Assembly (NCBI GenBank): GCA_015679245.1
Contig: CP064953.1
Location: 186,001-250,000 of the forward strand
DNA length: 64,000 nucleotides
Origin: Actinomycetaceae bacterium zg-1166
GTDB lineage: Bacteria; Actinomycetota; Actinomycetes; Actinomycetales; Actinomycetaceae
Reading direction: 5' to 3'
How positions within the stretch are numbered: position 1 is the first letter of the stretch; each line of letters starts with the position of its first letter. Below the pieces are notes generated by a model that was given only the letters and a program-made list of their open reading frames with translations, was not told the DNA's origin and made no database searches. Made by a program: the position numbers and the translations under genes. Of the stretch, positions 9,643 to 18,450 are shown piece by piece.

Positions 9643-11016
9643 TTAGAGGGCTGCACGTGGATCGGTGAGGTCGCGCCCAGCAACTTCGGGCATATATGTT
9701 GCTGCGATAAGGACGACGATACCGTCAACGAGGATCATGGCGGCGATCGGAATCCATGAGCCTGTGGCTGCGGCGACGAGCGCGCCGGCAATAACAGGTA
9801 GAGCACCTGTGGCGACCATGGCGGCAATTTCGCGAGTGACCGCAGTGAAGGAGTAGCGATTGCGCGCGCCGAAGATCTCGGGAAGCGTGAGGTTTTCCAG
9901 CGACGCCATGCTCATCACGCAAACGTTGTGGATGAGTACGTAGGCGAGAAGAGTTGTCGCCACGGTTTTGTGGTTCAGGAGAATGAGGGCAGGAATAGCG
10001 ACGATCAACGAGGCGACAGCGAAGATCTGATACATGCGCTTTCGCCCGAATGTATCTCCAAGCCACCCGCATAGTGGCACCGTGGCGAAGGCGACGATCG
10101 AGGAAATCGTGACAGCGTTGGTTGCGACAACTTTCTCCATGAGCAGATACTGCGCAATGTAGGAGATGAGGAAAGTCTGAATAAGGCCAGAGTTTCCTGC
10201 CTGTCCGAAACGCAAGGCGAAGGCAACGGCCACAGCTTTGACTGGGTTTTGCGCAAGAGCTTCGAGCATACGGGTGTCGTTTGTGGCTTCGGCCTGAGCG
10301 CGCACATCCTCGGTACTTAGAGCCTTACCGTCAACGACATCGCCACGCTCTTCAAATACGGGAGTTTCCTTGAGGTGGATACGGATCCATACGGCGAAGG
10401 CCATGATGAGTGCTGAAGCGAGGAAGGGAATTCGCCAGCCCCAGCTCAGGAGCTGTTCTTCGGTGAGGAGGGCGACGAGGACACCCCAGATCACCGATGC
10501 TCCAAGAGTTCCACAGTTGGTGCCCAGTGCAACGAGCGAAGCGACGAGGCCGCGTTTTTTCGTTGGAGCGTATTCGGCGAGCATGACGCCTGCTCCAGAA
10601 ATCTCTGCTCCAGCACCAAAGCCTTGGAGGAGGCGCAGAAGTACGAGCAATGCAGGGGCGCCGAGTCCGATCGTGTGGTAAGTGGGAAGTGCTCCGATGA
10701 GTGTGGTGGACAAACCCATAATGATGATCGTGTAGTAGAGCACTTTTGTGCGTCCAATTTTGTCTCCCAGACGCCCGAAGTACCAAGCGCCGATGGGGCG
10801 AGCAATGTAGCCGACTCCGTAGGTTGCCATCGCGGAGATCACGGCGAGTTGTGGCGATTCTCCGGCAAAGAAGAGTTGTCCGAAAACAAGTGCTGCAGCG
10901 AGGGAGTAGAGCTGGAAATCCATGAATTCTAGTGCGGTTCCGAGCCACCCGGAAACGGCTGCTTTGACGAGGTCACCCATTGTTCGTTCGACGAGTGGTG
11001 TTGTGTGAGATGGCAT
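9643..11016 (-). CDS. MFS (metabolite:H+ symporter type) transporter, probable hexuronate or aldonate importer
   Basis: A 457-aa protein with about 12 predicted membrane helices. The N-terminal SGWLGTALEFMDFQLYSLAA and the loop GRLGDKIGRTKVLYYT are hallmarks of the MHS family of the major facilitator superfamily. A second copy of the loop motif, GWLGDTFGRKRMYQ, lies near residue 300. There is a long central loop around residue 220. Placed between fructuronate reductase and mannonate dehydratase, it probably imports a hexuronate or mannonate with protons; the substrate is inferred from context only. A 44-nt gap to manD suggests co-transcription. Confidence 0.85.
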   Translation of the reverse strand: MPSHTTPLVERTMGDLVKAAVSGWLGTALEFMDFQLYSLAAALVFGQLFFAGESPQLAVISAMATYGVGYIARPIGAWYFGRLGDKIGRTKVLYYTIIIMGLSTTLIGALPTYHTIGLGAPALLVLLRLLQGFGAGAEISGAGVMLAEYAPTKKRGLVASLVALGTNCGTLGASVIWGVLVALLTEEQLLSWGWRIPFLASALIMAFAVWIRIHLKETPVFEERGDVVDGKALSTEDVRAQAEATNDTRMLEALAQNPVKAVAVAFALRFGQAGNSGLIQTFLISYIAQYLLMEKVVATNAVTISSIVAFATVPLCGWLGDTFGRKRMYQIFAVASLIVAIPALILLNHKTVATTLLAYVLIHNVCVMSMASLENLTLPEIFGARNRYSFTAVTREIAAMVATGALPVIAGALVAAATGSWIPIAAMILVDGIVVLIAATYMPEVAGRDLTDPRAAL

Positions 11017-11100
11017 GGGTTTTTCCTATGAGTCATGGTTGCAGTTGAGCAACACGTGAGCGGGGTATCTGGTAAGTGAGGTGACGTGTGGTGAAAGGCT

Positions 11101-11114
11101 GTTTCACGGGAAAC
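11101..11114. promoter_or_regulatory. Candidate operator, GTTTC-N4-GAAAC
   Basis: A perfect 5-bp inverted repeat with a 4-bp spacer lies in the 231-bp gap between fructuronate reductase and the MFS gene. It uses the same half-sites (GTTTC and GAAAC) as the palindrome in front of the reductase. Matching half-sites in both gaps of one catabolic cluster suggest a common regulator, but the spacers differ (4 versus 7 bp). I did not find the regulator gene in this window. Confidence 0.35.
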
Positions 11115-11247
11115 GGTGTGTGTCTGTGTGCAGTAAGGGGGATAGAGAACTGTGCGATGGACGCACCATCCCGCACGGAGCATAGGGTTGTGAAACACTG
11201 AATCCCATGCTTCTCCAGAGGTATGGACAAATGGTGGGCGAGGTGTG

Positions 11248-12741
11248 CTATGCCGAGCGCGTAGCTCCTTCCTGTGCGGTAGCCTCGCGCACGTTTGCCA
11301 CCGCAGCTTCGACGCCACGGATGACGAGAAGGGTGAGCAGTTCGCCAACTCGTGCGATGAATGCCTCATCTTTAGCGATTGATTCGGAGAGGATGCCGGA
11401 GGCGAGGATAATCTTCGCGTAGTCGTGCATATTTGTCACTCCTCCAAGGGAGCGACAAAGTTTGGGTGCAGCGGGATCGTCCATGAGTGCGCATACTGAG
11501 CCGGGGTCGAATCCTTCGGGTGGAAGGATTGCGGCAATCCATGCGGCTGCTGTGAGGGCAAGAGCATGTGGCATACGTCCATGAGCCTTATGGAAGGCGA
11601 CTGGTACGGGGATGCGCTGGCGAAGTCGAGCCGCACCGAGGCAACCGATCCGGCTCGTGAGATCCGCTAGCTCGAAGTTGCGCCAACGAAGGTCGAGGTC
11701 ACGCACGTACAGTTCGGGTGTCCACCCCTGTGGCGAGGTGATCGATGGGATGTAATCGTTGTCAATCGCGCAACGGACGGCTTCCTGGATATAGGGAGTT
11801 GCCCACGAATCGGGGATTGTGGCTTTGCCGTCGAGGCCACCGAGGTAGGCCATGAGGGAGTGTGTGCCATTGACGAGACGGAGTTTGATGTCCTCGTAAA
11901 GCTGAACCTCGTCAGTGAAAATGGCACCGACTTTCTCCCAGGCGGGACGTCCGCCAGGGAACTTATCCTCAAGCACCCACATGGTGAACTTTTCTGCACG
12001 TACGGGTGCTCCATCGTCGAAACCAATAAGTTCCTTGATAGCTGGTGCGGTTTCAGGTGTGGTGGAGGGGACAATACGATCCACCATTGCGTTGGGAAAT
12101 CCGACGCGTTCATTAATGTAGGTGAGGACGGATTCCTCCACACCGAGTTCGGTGAGATATTCGACAACGACGCGGTGCGTCATATCGCCGCAGGCGTGGA
12201 CGTTATCGCACGAGAGGACGGTGAATGGTTCCCCTTTGTCGGCACGGGCGCGCAGGGCGGCAGCGATGAGGCCTACCGGGGTGGCGGGGTGATCTGGAGA
12301 GGCGAGGTCAGCTTGGATCTTCGGATCGGTGAGGTCGAGGTGCCCCGTGGTGGGGGAGTAGTGGTAGCCGAGCTCGGAGACTGTGATGGAGAGAATTTTG
12401 CAAGCGGAGTCTGCCACGGCTGCGATGAAAGCCTGGGGGTTCTCCACGGCAACGTCGAACTTGCGGTGAACGTCGATCGTATCGGCGCGTGTGCCTTCAC
12501 TGGAGAGTTCGAGGATGGAGTAGCGCCCGTTCTGGGCGCGCAGAGGGTCAACGATATCGTGGCGGCGCATGGAGAATGCGTGGATTCCCCAGGATGTATC
12601 GCCTGTGGCTTGCATGGCCAATGCTGTGTAGACGGCAAAATGGGCACGATGAAAATTTCCGATACCCAAGTGGACGATACCGATATTATCCTCGGCGGAG
12701 GCGCCAATCTGTGGGTAGTTCTTCGCGGTAGGAGATGCCAT
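11248..12741 (-). CDS. uxuB: Mannitol dehydrogenase-family oxidoreductase, probable D-fructuronate reductase
   Basis: This 497-aa long-chain polyol dehydrogenase probably reduces D-fructuronate to D-mannonate with NADH. The Rossmann region reads IGIVHLGIGNFHRAHFAVYT. The family catalytic segment includes the Lys/Asn/His group in RLVNGTHSLMAYLGGL. VTNMHDYAKIILASG near the C-terminus also fits the family. Mannitol 2-dehydrogenase is the main alternative. The adjoining mannonate dehydratase makes fructuronate reductase the better call, because its product is that enzyme's substrate. Uronate isomerase and KDG kinase/aldolase are not in the window. Confidence 0.82.
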   Translation of the reverse strand: MASPTAKNYPQIGASAEDNIGIVHLGIGNFHRAHFAVYTALAMQATGDTSWGIHAFSMRRHDIVDPLRAQNGRYSILELSSEGTRADTIDVHRKFDVAVENPQAFIAAVADSACKILSITVSELGYHYSPTTGHLDLTDPKIQADLASPDHPATPVGLIAAALRARADKGEPFTVLSCDNVHACGDMTHRVVVEYLTELGVEESVLTYINERVGFPNAMVDRIVPSTTPETAPAIKELIGFDDGAPVRAEKFTMWVLEDKFPGGRPAWEKVGAIFTDEVQLYEDIKLRLVNGTHSLMAYLGGLDGKATIPDSWATPYIQEAVRCAIDNDYIPSITSPQGWTPELYVRDLDLRWRNFELADLTSRIGCLGAARLRQRIPVPVAFHKAHGRMPHALALTAAAWIAAILPPEGFDPGSVCALMDDPAAPKLCRSLGGVTNMHDYAKIILASGILSESIAKDEAFIARVGELLTLLVIRGVEAAVANVREATAQEGATRSA

Positions 12742-12777
12742 GATGAGAACCTCGTGTGTGGAACGACATTGTTCAGT

Positions 12778-12804
12778 GTTTCGCTATATGAAACTCAAAT
12801 TTTA
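12778..12804 (-). promoter_or_regulatory. Candidate promoter and operator of the hexuronate genes
   Basis: On the minus strand TAAAAT (12804-12799) is a plausible -10 in a very AT-rich stretch. Directly downstream, around the expected transcription start, lies the 17-bp imperfect palindrome GTTTCGCTATATGAAAC (12778-12794). Its shape resembles IclR-family operators. A repressor bound here would cover the start site. This is inference from position and symmetry. Confidence 0.4.
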
Positions 12805-12984
12805 CATAAATAAATTTAATGTGTGATGTACGCACAGTCAACCCCATGGGCTGAGATCTTATACAGCAAAGCTCTTCGCAGGAGAAGTAGTAAAGCTCTC
12901 GATCAGGCACATATCTGTCGTGTCGTATCTGTCTCACATGTACCTGTGCGCCAGGGTGTGCACGTCGTGTTCGCCTATACTGGA

Positions 12985-13008
12985 GATCCGGCAGGATTCT
13001 GCCGGATC
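12985..13008 (+). promoter_or_regulatory. Perfect hairpin in the permease leader
   Basis: Arms GATCCGGCAG (12985-12994) and its exact complement (12999-13008) around a 4-nt loop lie 73 nt before the permease start. A further GGATCC about 20 nt downstream could pair with the first arm's complement instead, giving an alternative fold. No T run follows, so simple termination is doubtful. PyrR-type or translational control of a uracil permease is possible but unproven. Confidence 0.4.
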
Positions 13009-13080
13009 CTGTTGCGCCGGTGCAGCGGATCCTATTCCGTTTCTCGCCCGGCTCCCTCCCTTCCAGCGACAGGAGAAACT

Positions 13081-14475
13081 GTGCCCACTTCCGCTACTTC
13101 ACAAACCTCGTGCGGATGGCGTCTGCACGGCAACGGTCGTTCTATTGCTCCAGGTGAAGTTGTCGCCCCAGGAGAGCGCCTCACCTGGCCGCGCACCATT
13201 GGTATTGGTGTACAGCATGTGGTGGCGATGTTTGGAGCCACCTTCCTCGTACCTCTTCTCACAGGGTTCGATCCCTCCACCACTCTCTTTTTCACCGGTG
13301 TGGGAACCCTTCTCTTCCTCGCCATCACCGCTGGGCGTCTGCCGAGTTATCTCGGTTCATCCTTCGCACTCATTGCTCCTATCGGTGCTGTGACAGGCTA
13401 CATGTCTGGTGGAGGTGAAGCGATCGACGCACATAAGGCTGCTCTCGCTCAAGGAGGAGTTATCAGCGCCGGTGCCGCCTTAGTAATTGTTGGCCTCATC
13501 GTGCATGTGGCAGGAGCCGGGTGGATTGACCGCCTCATGCCTCCCATCGTCACCGGTGCGATTGTTTCCCTTATCGGTTTCAACCTTGCCCCTTCGGCGT
13601 GGAACAATGTGAAATCGGCACCAGTGACAGCCGTCGTGACGATCGTTTCCATCCTCATTATCACAGTGCTTTTCAAAGGGATCATCGGTCGCCTTGCTAT
13701 CCTCATTGGTGTTCTCATCGGCTATGCCACTGCCTGTCTGCGTGGCGAAGTAGATTTTTCCGCAATTGCCACAGCCAGCTGGGTGGGAACACCGCACTTA
13801 CGAGCCCCTGCTTTTGAACTCTCACTTCTAGGCTTGTTCGTACCGGTGGTGCTCGTGCTCGTCGCTGAAAACATCGGGCACGTGAAGTCTGTAGCTGCGA
13901 TGACGGGAGACAACCTCGATTCTGTGACAGGGCGCGCACTCATGGCTGACGGTCTCTCTACGATGCTCGCCGGAAGCGGCGGTGGTTCAGGCACCACCAC
14001 ATACGCAGAGAACATTGGTGTCATGGCGGCTACTCGTGTGTACTCCACTGCCGCTTACGTAGTGGCAGCTCTGACTTCTTTAGGCCTTGCCATGCTTCCG
14101 AAGTTCGGTGTTATTATCGCGACCATTCCTGCAGGTGTTCTCGGTGGAGCTGCCACGATTCTCTACGGCATGATCGGTATGCTAGGCGTGCGCATTTGGG
14201 TACAAAACCGGGTAGATTTCTCTGACCCGGTGAACCTCAATACCGCTGCTGTAGCCATGGTGGTGGCGATTGCGGATTACACCCTTGTGGCTGGAGAGAT
14301 GACATTCAGTGGAATTGCACTGGGGTCTGTGGCTGCAATCCTCATCTATCACCTCATGCGCTGGATCTCGAAAGTGCGCGGAACCAATCTTGAGCAGGTT
14401 TCCCCTGCCTCGGCACCTGCGGGCACCGAACTTGAAGGTGTGGCCTACGGGCAGCGTGCAAAGAAGCGAAGCTGA
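13081..14475 (+). CDS. Uracil/xanthine permease (NCS2 family)
   Basis: A 464-aa nucleobase:cation symporter of the UraA/PbuX family with about 12-14 membrane segments. The family entry motif is GVQHVVAMFGATFLVPLLTG, followed by FALIAPIGAVTGYM and the glutamate-bearing signature VLVLVAENIGHVKSVAAMTG. DGLSTMLAGSGGGSGTTTYAENIGVMAATRVYS is the second conserved half-helix region. Uracil is the best guess from the AENIGH motif, xanthine the alternative. The GTG at 13081 has AGGAGA seven bases upstream and begins the protein as in relatives; the frame is open back to 12823, but that part codes nothing familiar. Confidence 0.88.
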   Translation: MPTSATSQTSCGWRLHGNGRSIAPGEVVAPGERLTWPRTIGIGVQHVVAMFGATFLVPLLTGFDPSTTLFFTGVGTLLFLAITAGRLPSYLGSSFALIAPIGAVTGYMSGGGEAIDAHKAALAQGGVISAGAALVIVGLIVHVAGAGWIDRLMPPIVTGAIVSLIGFNLAPSAWNNVKSAPVTAVVTIVSILIITVLFKGIIGRLAILIGVLIGYATACLRGEVDFSAIATASWVGTPHLRAPAFELSLLGLFVPVVLVLVAENIGHVKSVAAMTGDNLDSVTGRALMADGLSTMLAGSGGGSGTTTYAENIGVMAATRVYSTAAYVVAALTSLGLAMLPKFGVIIATIPAGVLGGAATILYGMIGMLGVRIWVQNRVDFSDPVNLNTAAVAMVVAIADYTLVAGEMTFSGIALGSVAAILIYHLMRWISKVRGTNLEQVSPASAPAGTELEGVAYGQRAKKRS

Positions 14476-14537
14476 GCAACGTCGTTGCCAAGAGGGCACG
14501 CTCGATTCCTCAGATGAGTTGAGGGGAGAAATGCGGT

Positions 14538-14577
14538 GTGGCTTTATGTGCATGGTGGCTTTATGTGCACGCCACCA
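14538..14577. terminator. Hairpin and tandem duplication between convergent genes
   Basis: A 15-bp unit occurs twice with a 17-bp period (14538-14552 and 14555-14569). The second copy's GGTGGC pairs with GCCACC at 14571-14576 to form a 7-bp stem. It lies between the convergent permease and U32 genes and probably acts as a weak terminator for one or both. The 17-bp spacing suggests it arose by slippage. Confidence 0.45.
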
Positions 14578-14588
14578 GAGCCTGCGCT

Positions 14589-15983
14589 CTAGTTCTTACC
14601 AGCCTTCGCGCGAATCATCGCACCCTTCGGAATCCTCTGCGCGCACGGAATCCCAAAATGGTGTGCGGGATTGTTAATCTCAGCAACGGCACGGCCTTCC
14701 TCGTCAACAAGCCCAGATTCGGGCACAACCATCGACGTCGGTTCGGCAAATGGTGCGAGGAATTCAATTTCCATACCGGGCGTGATCTTGTTCTTAGCCA
14801 GAAGTTCAACGCATCCACGCTCGTCGTCGTAGCCGCTTACGGTTCCAAGCCAACGCCAATCGTTGATGTAGCCGCCGCGCTGAATCTCCTGCGTTGCCTT
14901 TGTCTCTGGGAAATAGAAGCCGGTGCAGTATTCGCGGTGTGTGACTTTATAGGGTTCGTCGATGAGCCACTGTGGTAGCTCTACACGAGGACGTACAGTT
15001 TCGTCGCTGTCTGTTTGCTCTCCCAGTGCATACGAATACGGTTTGAGCGGGTGGCCTTCGTCGTCCTCAAAGCCACGTTGACGCATGTATTCGGTTGTGG
15101 CGCTCTTGTAGGCGTTTGCCATTGCCGCCACATAGTAGGAACTCTTCGCACGGCCTTCAATCTTGAGGCTTGTGACGCCGGCATCGAGAATGTCGTCAAC
15201 ATGCTCGATGAGATTCATGTCCTGTGAATTAAAGAGGAAGGTTCCCCCATCCCTCACCTCAACAGGGAAGAATTCACCGGGTCGTTTTTCTTCGACAACG
15301 TGGTACTTCCAGCGGCAGGATTGCGCACAGTCTCCGTGGTTCGCATCGCGGCCTGTTGTATGTTGTGAAATTAGGCAGCGCCCCGAAAAGGCCATGCACA
15401 TGGAGCCGTGCACGAAAGCCTCAATCTCAAGCTCGGATGGAATATGGGCGCGGATATGGCGGATTGATTCAAGATCTACTTCACGGGCAAGTACCACGCG
15501 GGATGCTCCGAGCTGAGCGAGGGCGTTTGCGGCTTGATAGTTCGTCACTCCTGCTTGTGTGGATACGTGAATTTCGCAGTTTGGCGCGATCTTCCGTGCC
15601 GACATGAGCACGCCGATATCTGACACGATAAGGGCATCCACACCAATCTCACCCAGCTGCGCCATGTAGCGGTTCATCTCGTCAACCTCGTCGGAGTTGG
15701 GCAAGATATTGCACGTCACAAAGAGCTTTGCGCCTCGTGCGTGGGCGTACTCCAGCCCTTGAGCGAACTCCTCAAGAGTGAAATTCTTCGGAGCGGTGCG
15801 CATCCCAAATTCTTTGCCGCCAGCGTAGACGGCATCTGCACCAAAATCTACAGCGGTTTTAAGAGTGTGGAGATTTCCTGCGGGGGCAAGTACTTCAGGC
15901 TTATGACGACGAATGTGTGGGTAGGACGAAGTCTGCGTCTGCGTTAGCTCTGGAGAACTGACATTACGGGATGCGCTAGTCAC
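14589..15983 (-). CDS. Peptidase U32 family protein, probable tRNA 5-hydroxyuridine synthase (TrhP-like)
   Basis: The 464-aa protein begins its core with KPEVLAPAGNLHTLKTAVDFGADAVYAGG, the U32 signature. EIHVSTQAGVTNYQAA and LEIEAFVHGSMCMAFSGRCLISQHTTGRDANHGDCAQSCRW follow; these hold the conserved cysteine cluster thought to bind an iron-sulfur cluster. The length and the domain after residue 350 match YegQ/TrhP, which with prephenate hydroxylates U34 of some tRNAs. Older annotation calls these collagenase-like proteases, for which nothing here is specific. It starts at a GTG with TTGGAGA upstream. Confidence 0.82.
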   Translation of the reverse strand: MTSASRNVSSPELTQTQTSSYPHIRRHKPEVLAPAGNLHTLKTAVDFGADAVYAGGKEFGMRTAPKNFTLEEFAQGLEYAHARGAKLFVTCNILPNSDEVDEMNRYMAQLGEIGVDALIVSDIGVLMSARKIAPNCEIHVSTQAGVTNYQAANALAQLGASRVVLAREVDLESIRHIRAHIPSELEIEAFVHGSMCMAFSGRCLISQHTTGRDANHGDCAQSCRWKYHVVEEKRPGEFFPVEVRDGGTFLFNSQDMNLIEHVDDILDAGVTSLKIEGRAKSSYYVAAMANAYKSATTEYMRQRGFEDDEGHPLKPYSYALGEQTDSDETVRPRVELPQWLIDEPYKVTHREYCTGFYFPETKATQEIQRGGYINDWRWLGTVSGYDDERGCVELLAKNKITPGMEIEFLAPFAEPTSMVVPESGLVDEEGRAVAEINNPAHHFGIPCAQRIPKGAMIRAKAGKN

Positions 15984-16022
15984 TCTCCAATTTTACGGGA
16001 GCGTGCTCCCGGATACACACAG

Positions 16023-16062
16023 GCGGTGTAGGTGTTCGAGATGACACGAACACCTACACCGC
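16023..16062 (-). terminator. Perfect 16-bp hairpin downstream of the dicarboxylate transporter
   Basis: Arms 16023-16038 and 16047-16062 are exact complements around an 8-nt loop, 71 nt past the transporter stop and just upstream of the U32 gene. No T tract is present on either side. A second, shorter hairpin (7-bp arms, 15996-16011) follows. Best read as terminators of the transporter message. Confidence 0.7.
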
Positions 16063-16109
16063 TACTCACACAACTTGATATCCGATTTATTTATATCCGA
16101 TTTTCTTCA

Positions 16110-16142
16110 CTGCCCTACGCGGGGGAACTGCCCTACGCGGGG
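16110..16142. repeat. Two-copy 15-bp duplication spanning the transporter stop
   Basis: CTGCCCTACGCGGGG occurs at 16110-16124 and 16128-16142, an 18-bp period. The second copy encodes the last residues and the TAG stop of the SLC13 gene; the first lies just downstream. A shorter pair (ATATCCGATTT at 16078-16088 and 16093-16103) lies next to it. Confidence 0.8.
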
Positions 16143-17857
16143 AATAAGGACAAACCAAACACGGGGATCGCGAGCGCCACTACTGTGAGTACTACGAGAA
16201 TGAGGCCAGCGACGTTAAACCAGAATCCGGCTTTTATCATGTCGATGATTCGCACGTATCCAGAGCCGTAGGCGATAGCGTTTGGTGGTGTCGCTACGGG
16301 GAGCATGAAGGCGCAGGTTGCTGCCAATGCTGTAGGGATGATGAAGAGGAGAACATTGTTGCCCTCATAACCTAGACCAAGCGCTACACCGCCGATGATA
16401 GGGAGGAATGCTGCTGCTGTGGCGGTGTTGGATGTAAGCTCCGTGAGGCCGAGGACGAGTGCCGCAATCACTATGATGATGAGGATAGCTGGCAAGGAGC
16501 GTAGGCCTTCCACTGAGTGTCCAACCCAGTTTGAGAGGCCAGTGTGGGAGAACTGCCCGGATAGGGCGAGGCCGCCACCGAAGAGAAGAAGAATGTCCCA
16601 CGGCAAATCTTTCATTGTTTCCCAGTTGATGAGGCGCACACCATTCTTTGCGTCGGCTGGGATGATGAAGAGGAGGAGGGCAATTCCCATTCCGACGATT
16701 GTGTCGATTCCCTTGATAGTGATTCCTTGGCTTTGGAGGACGAACGGGAGGAATATCCAGAGCACCGCAGCCGTGGCAAAGAGAATCGCAACAAGGAGTT
16801 CGCCTGTGCTCATTTTCCCCAGCTTGTGGAGTTCGTTGCGAATAAGTGCGCGCCCTCCGGGAATTTCGTCGATCTCTGGTTTGAAAAGCACAAAGGTGAG
16901 GAGGAACCAGCCGAGGAGCAGAAAGACGACAGCAAGTGGTACACCTACCAGCATCCATTGCCCGAAGCCGATTGTGATGTCGTGGTTTTCTTTCAGGTAG
17001 GCAACCATGAGCGTGTTGGGCGGGGTGCCGATGATCGTTCCGAGCGAACCGATTGAAGCCGAGTAGGCGATCCCAAGCATGAGGGAGATACCGAACTTTG
17101 ATTGGCCAAGGTGGGTGCGCTCTTCTTTAGGGATGGCTGTGTCGCGACCTCTCTGGACGACTGCCGCAACGACGCCACCTTTCATAGCGTCGCGAGCAAC
17201 GTCGTCAATCTCAGCAACTTCCTCAGCCCAGTCTTCTTCGGATTCGTTCGATGTTCCTTGAAGTTGGGAAACTAGTTGTAGCACCGACATGCCGATTGGC
17301 AGCATCATGACTGCCGTCGCGGTGTTTGATACCCACATGGAAATGAAGCCTGTTGCGATCATGAAGCCGAGCACTAATTGCCGAGGCTTGGTACCCACAA
17401 GCATGACGACGCTCAGTGCGATTCGTCGGTGAAGATTCCAGCGTTGCATAGCGAGCGCCAGTACGAATCCGCCCATGAAGAGATAGATCGTGTCGGAGGC
17501 GTAGGAGCCTGCGGCGCCCTTGAAGGTATCGACTTGAAGGAGTGGGAAGATCACCATGGGGATGAGAGCCGTGGCGGCGAGCGGGATGGCTTCGGTCATC
17601 CACCATACACCCATGAGGACGGCCACAGCGGCGACGATCGGCAAGCCGTCGAGGTTCATCGTGGCGAGGGTTTTGGGGGCGATCCCTTGGGAGGCAACGT
17701 CGCTCGCATTGTCGGGGATGAGGAAGTAGACGAGGAGAGCGAGGAGTATCCCTCCGAAGAGACCCGCAACGCGCACGTGCCAGACGGTGCGTGAGGGCGG
17801 GACGTAGTTGTTGACTTCTGGTTCGGCGGTGGACTGGTGGATTGCGGGGATGCTCAT
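16133..17857 (-). CDS. SLC13/DASS-family dicarboxylate transporter
   Basis: A 574-aa divalent-anion:sodium symporter with about 11-13 membrane segments. The two family SNT signatures are present: WVSNTATAVMMLPIGMSVL and LTSNTATAAAFLPIIGGVA, each followed by an amphipathic re-entrant region. IGTPPNTLMVAYL and PVATPPNAIAYGSGYVRIIDMIKAGF also fit. The likely substrates are succinate, fumarate or malate. The ATG at 17857 has GAAAGAGG upstream; the frame stays open to 17968 but adds nothing family-like. An acidic insert of about 60 residues near residue 210 separates two helices. A promoter with an overlapping palindrome lies about 160 nt upstream. Confidence 0.9.
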   Translation of the reverse strand: MSIPAIHQSTAEPEVNNYVPPSRTVWHVRVAGLFGGILLALLVYFLIPDNASDVASQGIAPKTLATMNLDGLPIVAAVAVLMGVWWMTEAIPLAATALIPMVIFPLLQVDTFKGAAGSYASDTIYLFMGGFVLALAMQRWNLHRRIALSVVMLVGTKPRQLVLGFMIATGFISMWVSNTATAVMMLPIGMSVLQLVSQLQGTSNESEEDWAEEVAEIDDVARDAMKGGVVAAVVQRGRDTAIPKEERTHLGQSKFGISLMLGIAYSASIGSLGTIIGTPPNTLMVAYLKENHDITIGFGQWMLVGVPLAVVFLLLGWFLLTFVLFKPEIDEIPGGRALIRNELHKLGKMSTGELLVAILFATAAVLWIFLPFVLQSQGITIKGIDTIVGMGIALLLFIIPADAKNGVRLINWETMKDLPWDILLLFGGGLALSGQFSHTGLSNWVGHSVEGLRSLPAILIIIVIAALVLGLTELTSNTATAAAFLPIIGGVALGLGYEGNNVLLFIIPTALAATCAFMLPVATPPNAIAYGSGYVRIIDMIKAGFWFNVAGLILVVLTVVALAIPVFGLSLFPA

Positions 17858-18018
17858 TGGCTGACCTCTTTCACGTGGGTGTGTGATGCGACGGCACATC
17901 ACAGAGTGGAGGTTGTACGGGTTGGTTCCGCAGCTATCTGTCTTTCCGGTTCGTTCAGCTCGGATCACCGCGATGTGTCGGGGCGATCAGTACGCTTAGG
18001 GCTTTTGGCCTTAAGCTG

Positions 18019-18047
18019 ATTCTAGAACTAAATATCTTGACGTCAAG
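18019..18047 (-). promoter_or_regulatory. Promoter of the dicarboxylate transporter with overlapping palindrome
   Basis: On the minus strand TTGACG (18046-18041) and TAGAAT (18024-18019) are separated by 16 bp. The -35 lies inside the perfect 12-bp palindrome CTTGACGTCAAG (18036-18047). This kind of symmetric site is common for MarR- or GntR-type repressors. The leader to the start codon would be about 155 nt. Confidence 0.55.
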
Positions 18048-18450
18048 GTTTTTGGAGAAATAGTTGCGTTACAGAATTTCTCCATGGAGACGACGAGCGT
18101 AAATACGCAGGTTATCCTATTTAAGGACGACAATGCCGAGCTTGAGATCGCTAAATCCTACCCAGTGTTCGCACTGCGGTAATTCATACATTCCCGCTAA
18201 GTCAGCACTCCCGCTATGCGGTAGGCGAACCATGATCGCATAAATGACAACAGCCCCAAGGGAGCCACGAGTCTAATCGCATCCTCATGAGAGAGCGTGC
18301 GAACCGAGGTTCCGACACGACGAGAAACCCGCCTGGCGGTCAATTCGCCCTGATGTTCTTAGTTCCCTCTTCTCGTTGCAAAACGTCCACGGCCTTAACT
18401 TTGAGCTACGACATAACGTGAGGGTCGCACCCGGCGATTTCATACTGGCA
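18048..18450. other. Gap with no recognisable gene
   Basis: About 400 bases between the transporter promoter and the 3' end of the LysR gene. A 32-codon frame starts at 18084 on the plus strand but has no convincing RBS or recognisable product. I see no RNA gene or clear terminator here. Confidence 0.5.

Noticed and set aside
11860-12813. 317-codon plus-strand frame opposite fructuronate reductase
   Set aside because: It is the antisense shadow of a well-supported gene.
12823-13080. Long N-terminal extension of the uracil permease
   Set aside because: The frame is open, but there is no RBS and no family match. The GTG at 13081 has a good RBS and begins the homologous part.
18084-18182. 32-codon frame in the gap before LysR
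   Set aside because: No convincing RBS, no recognisable product, and a length expected by chance.
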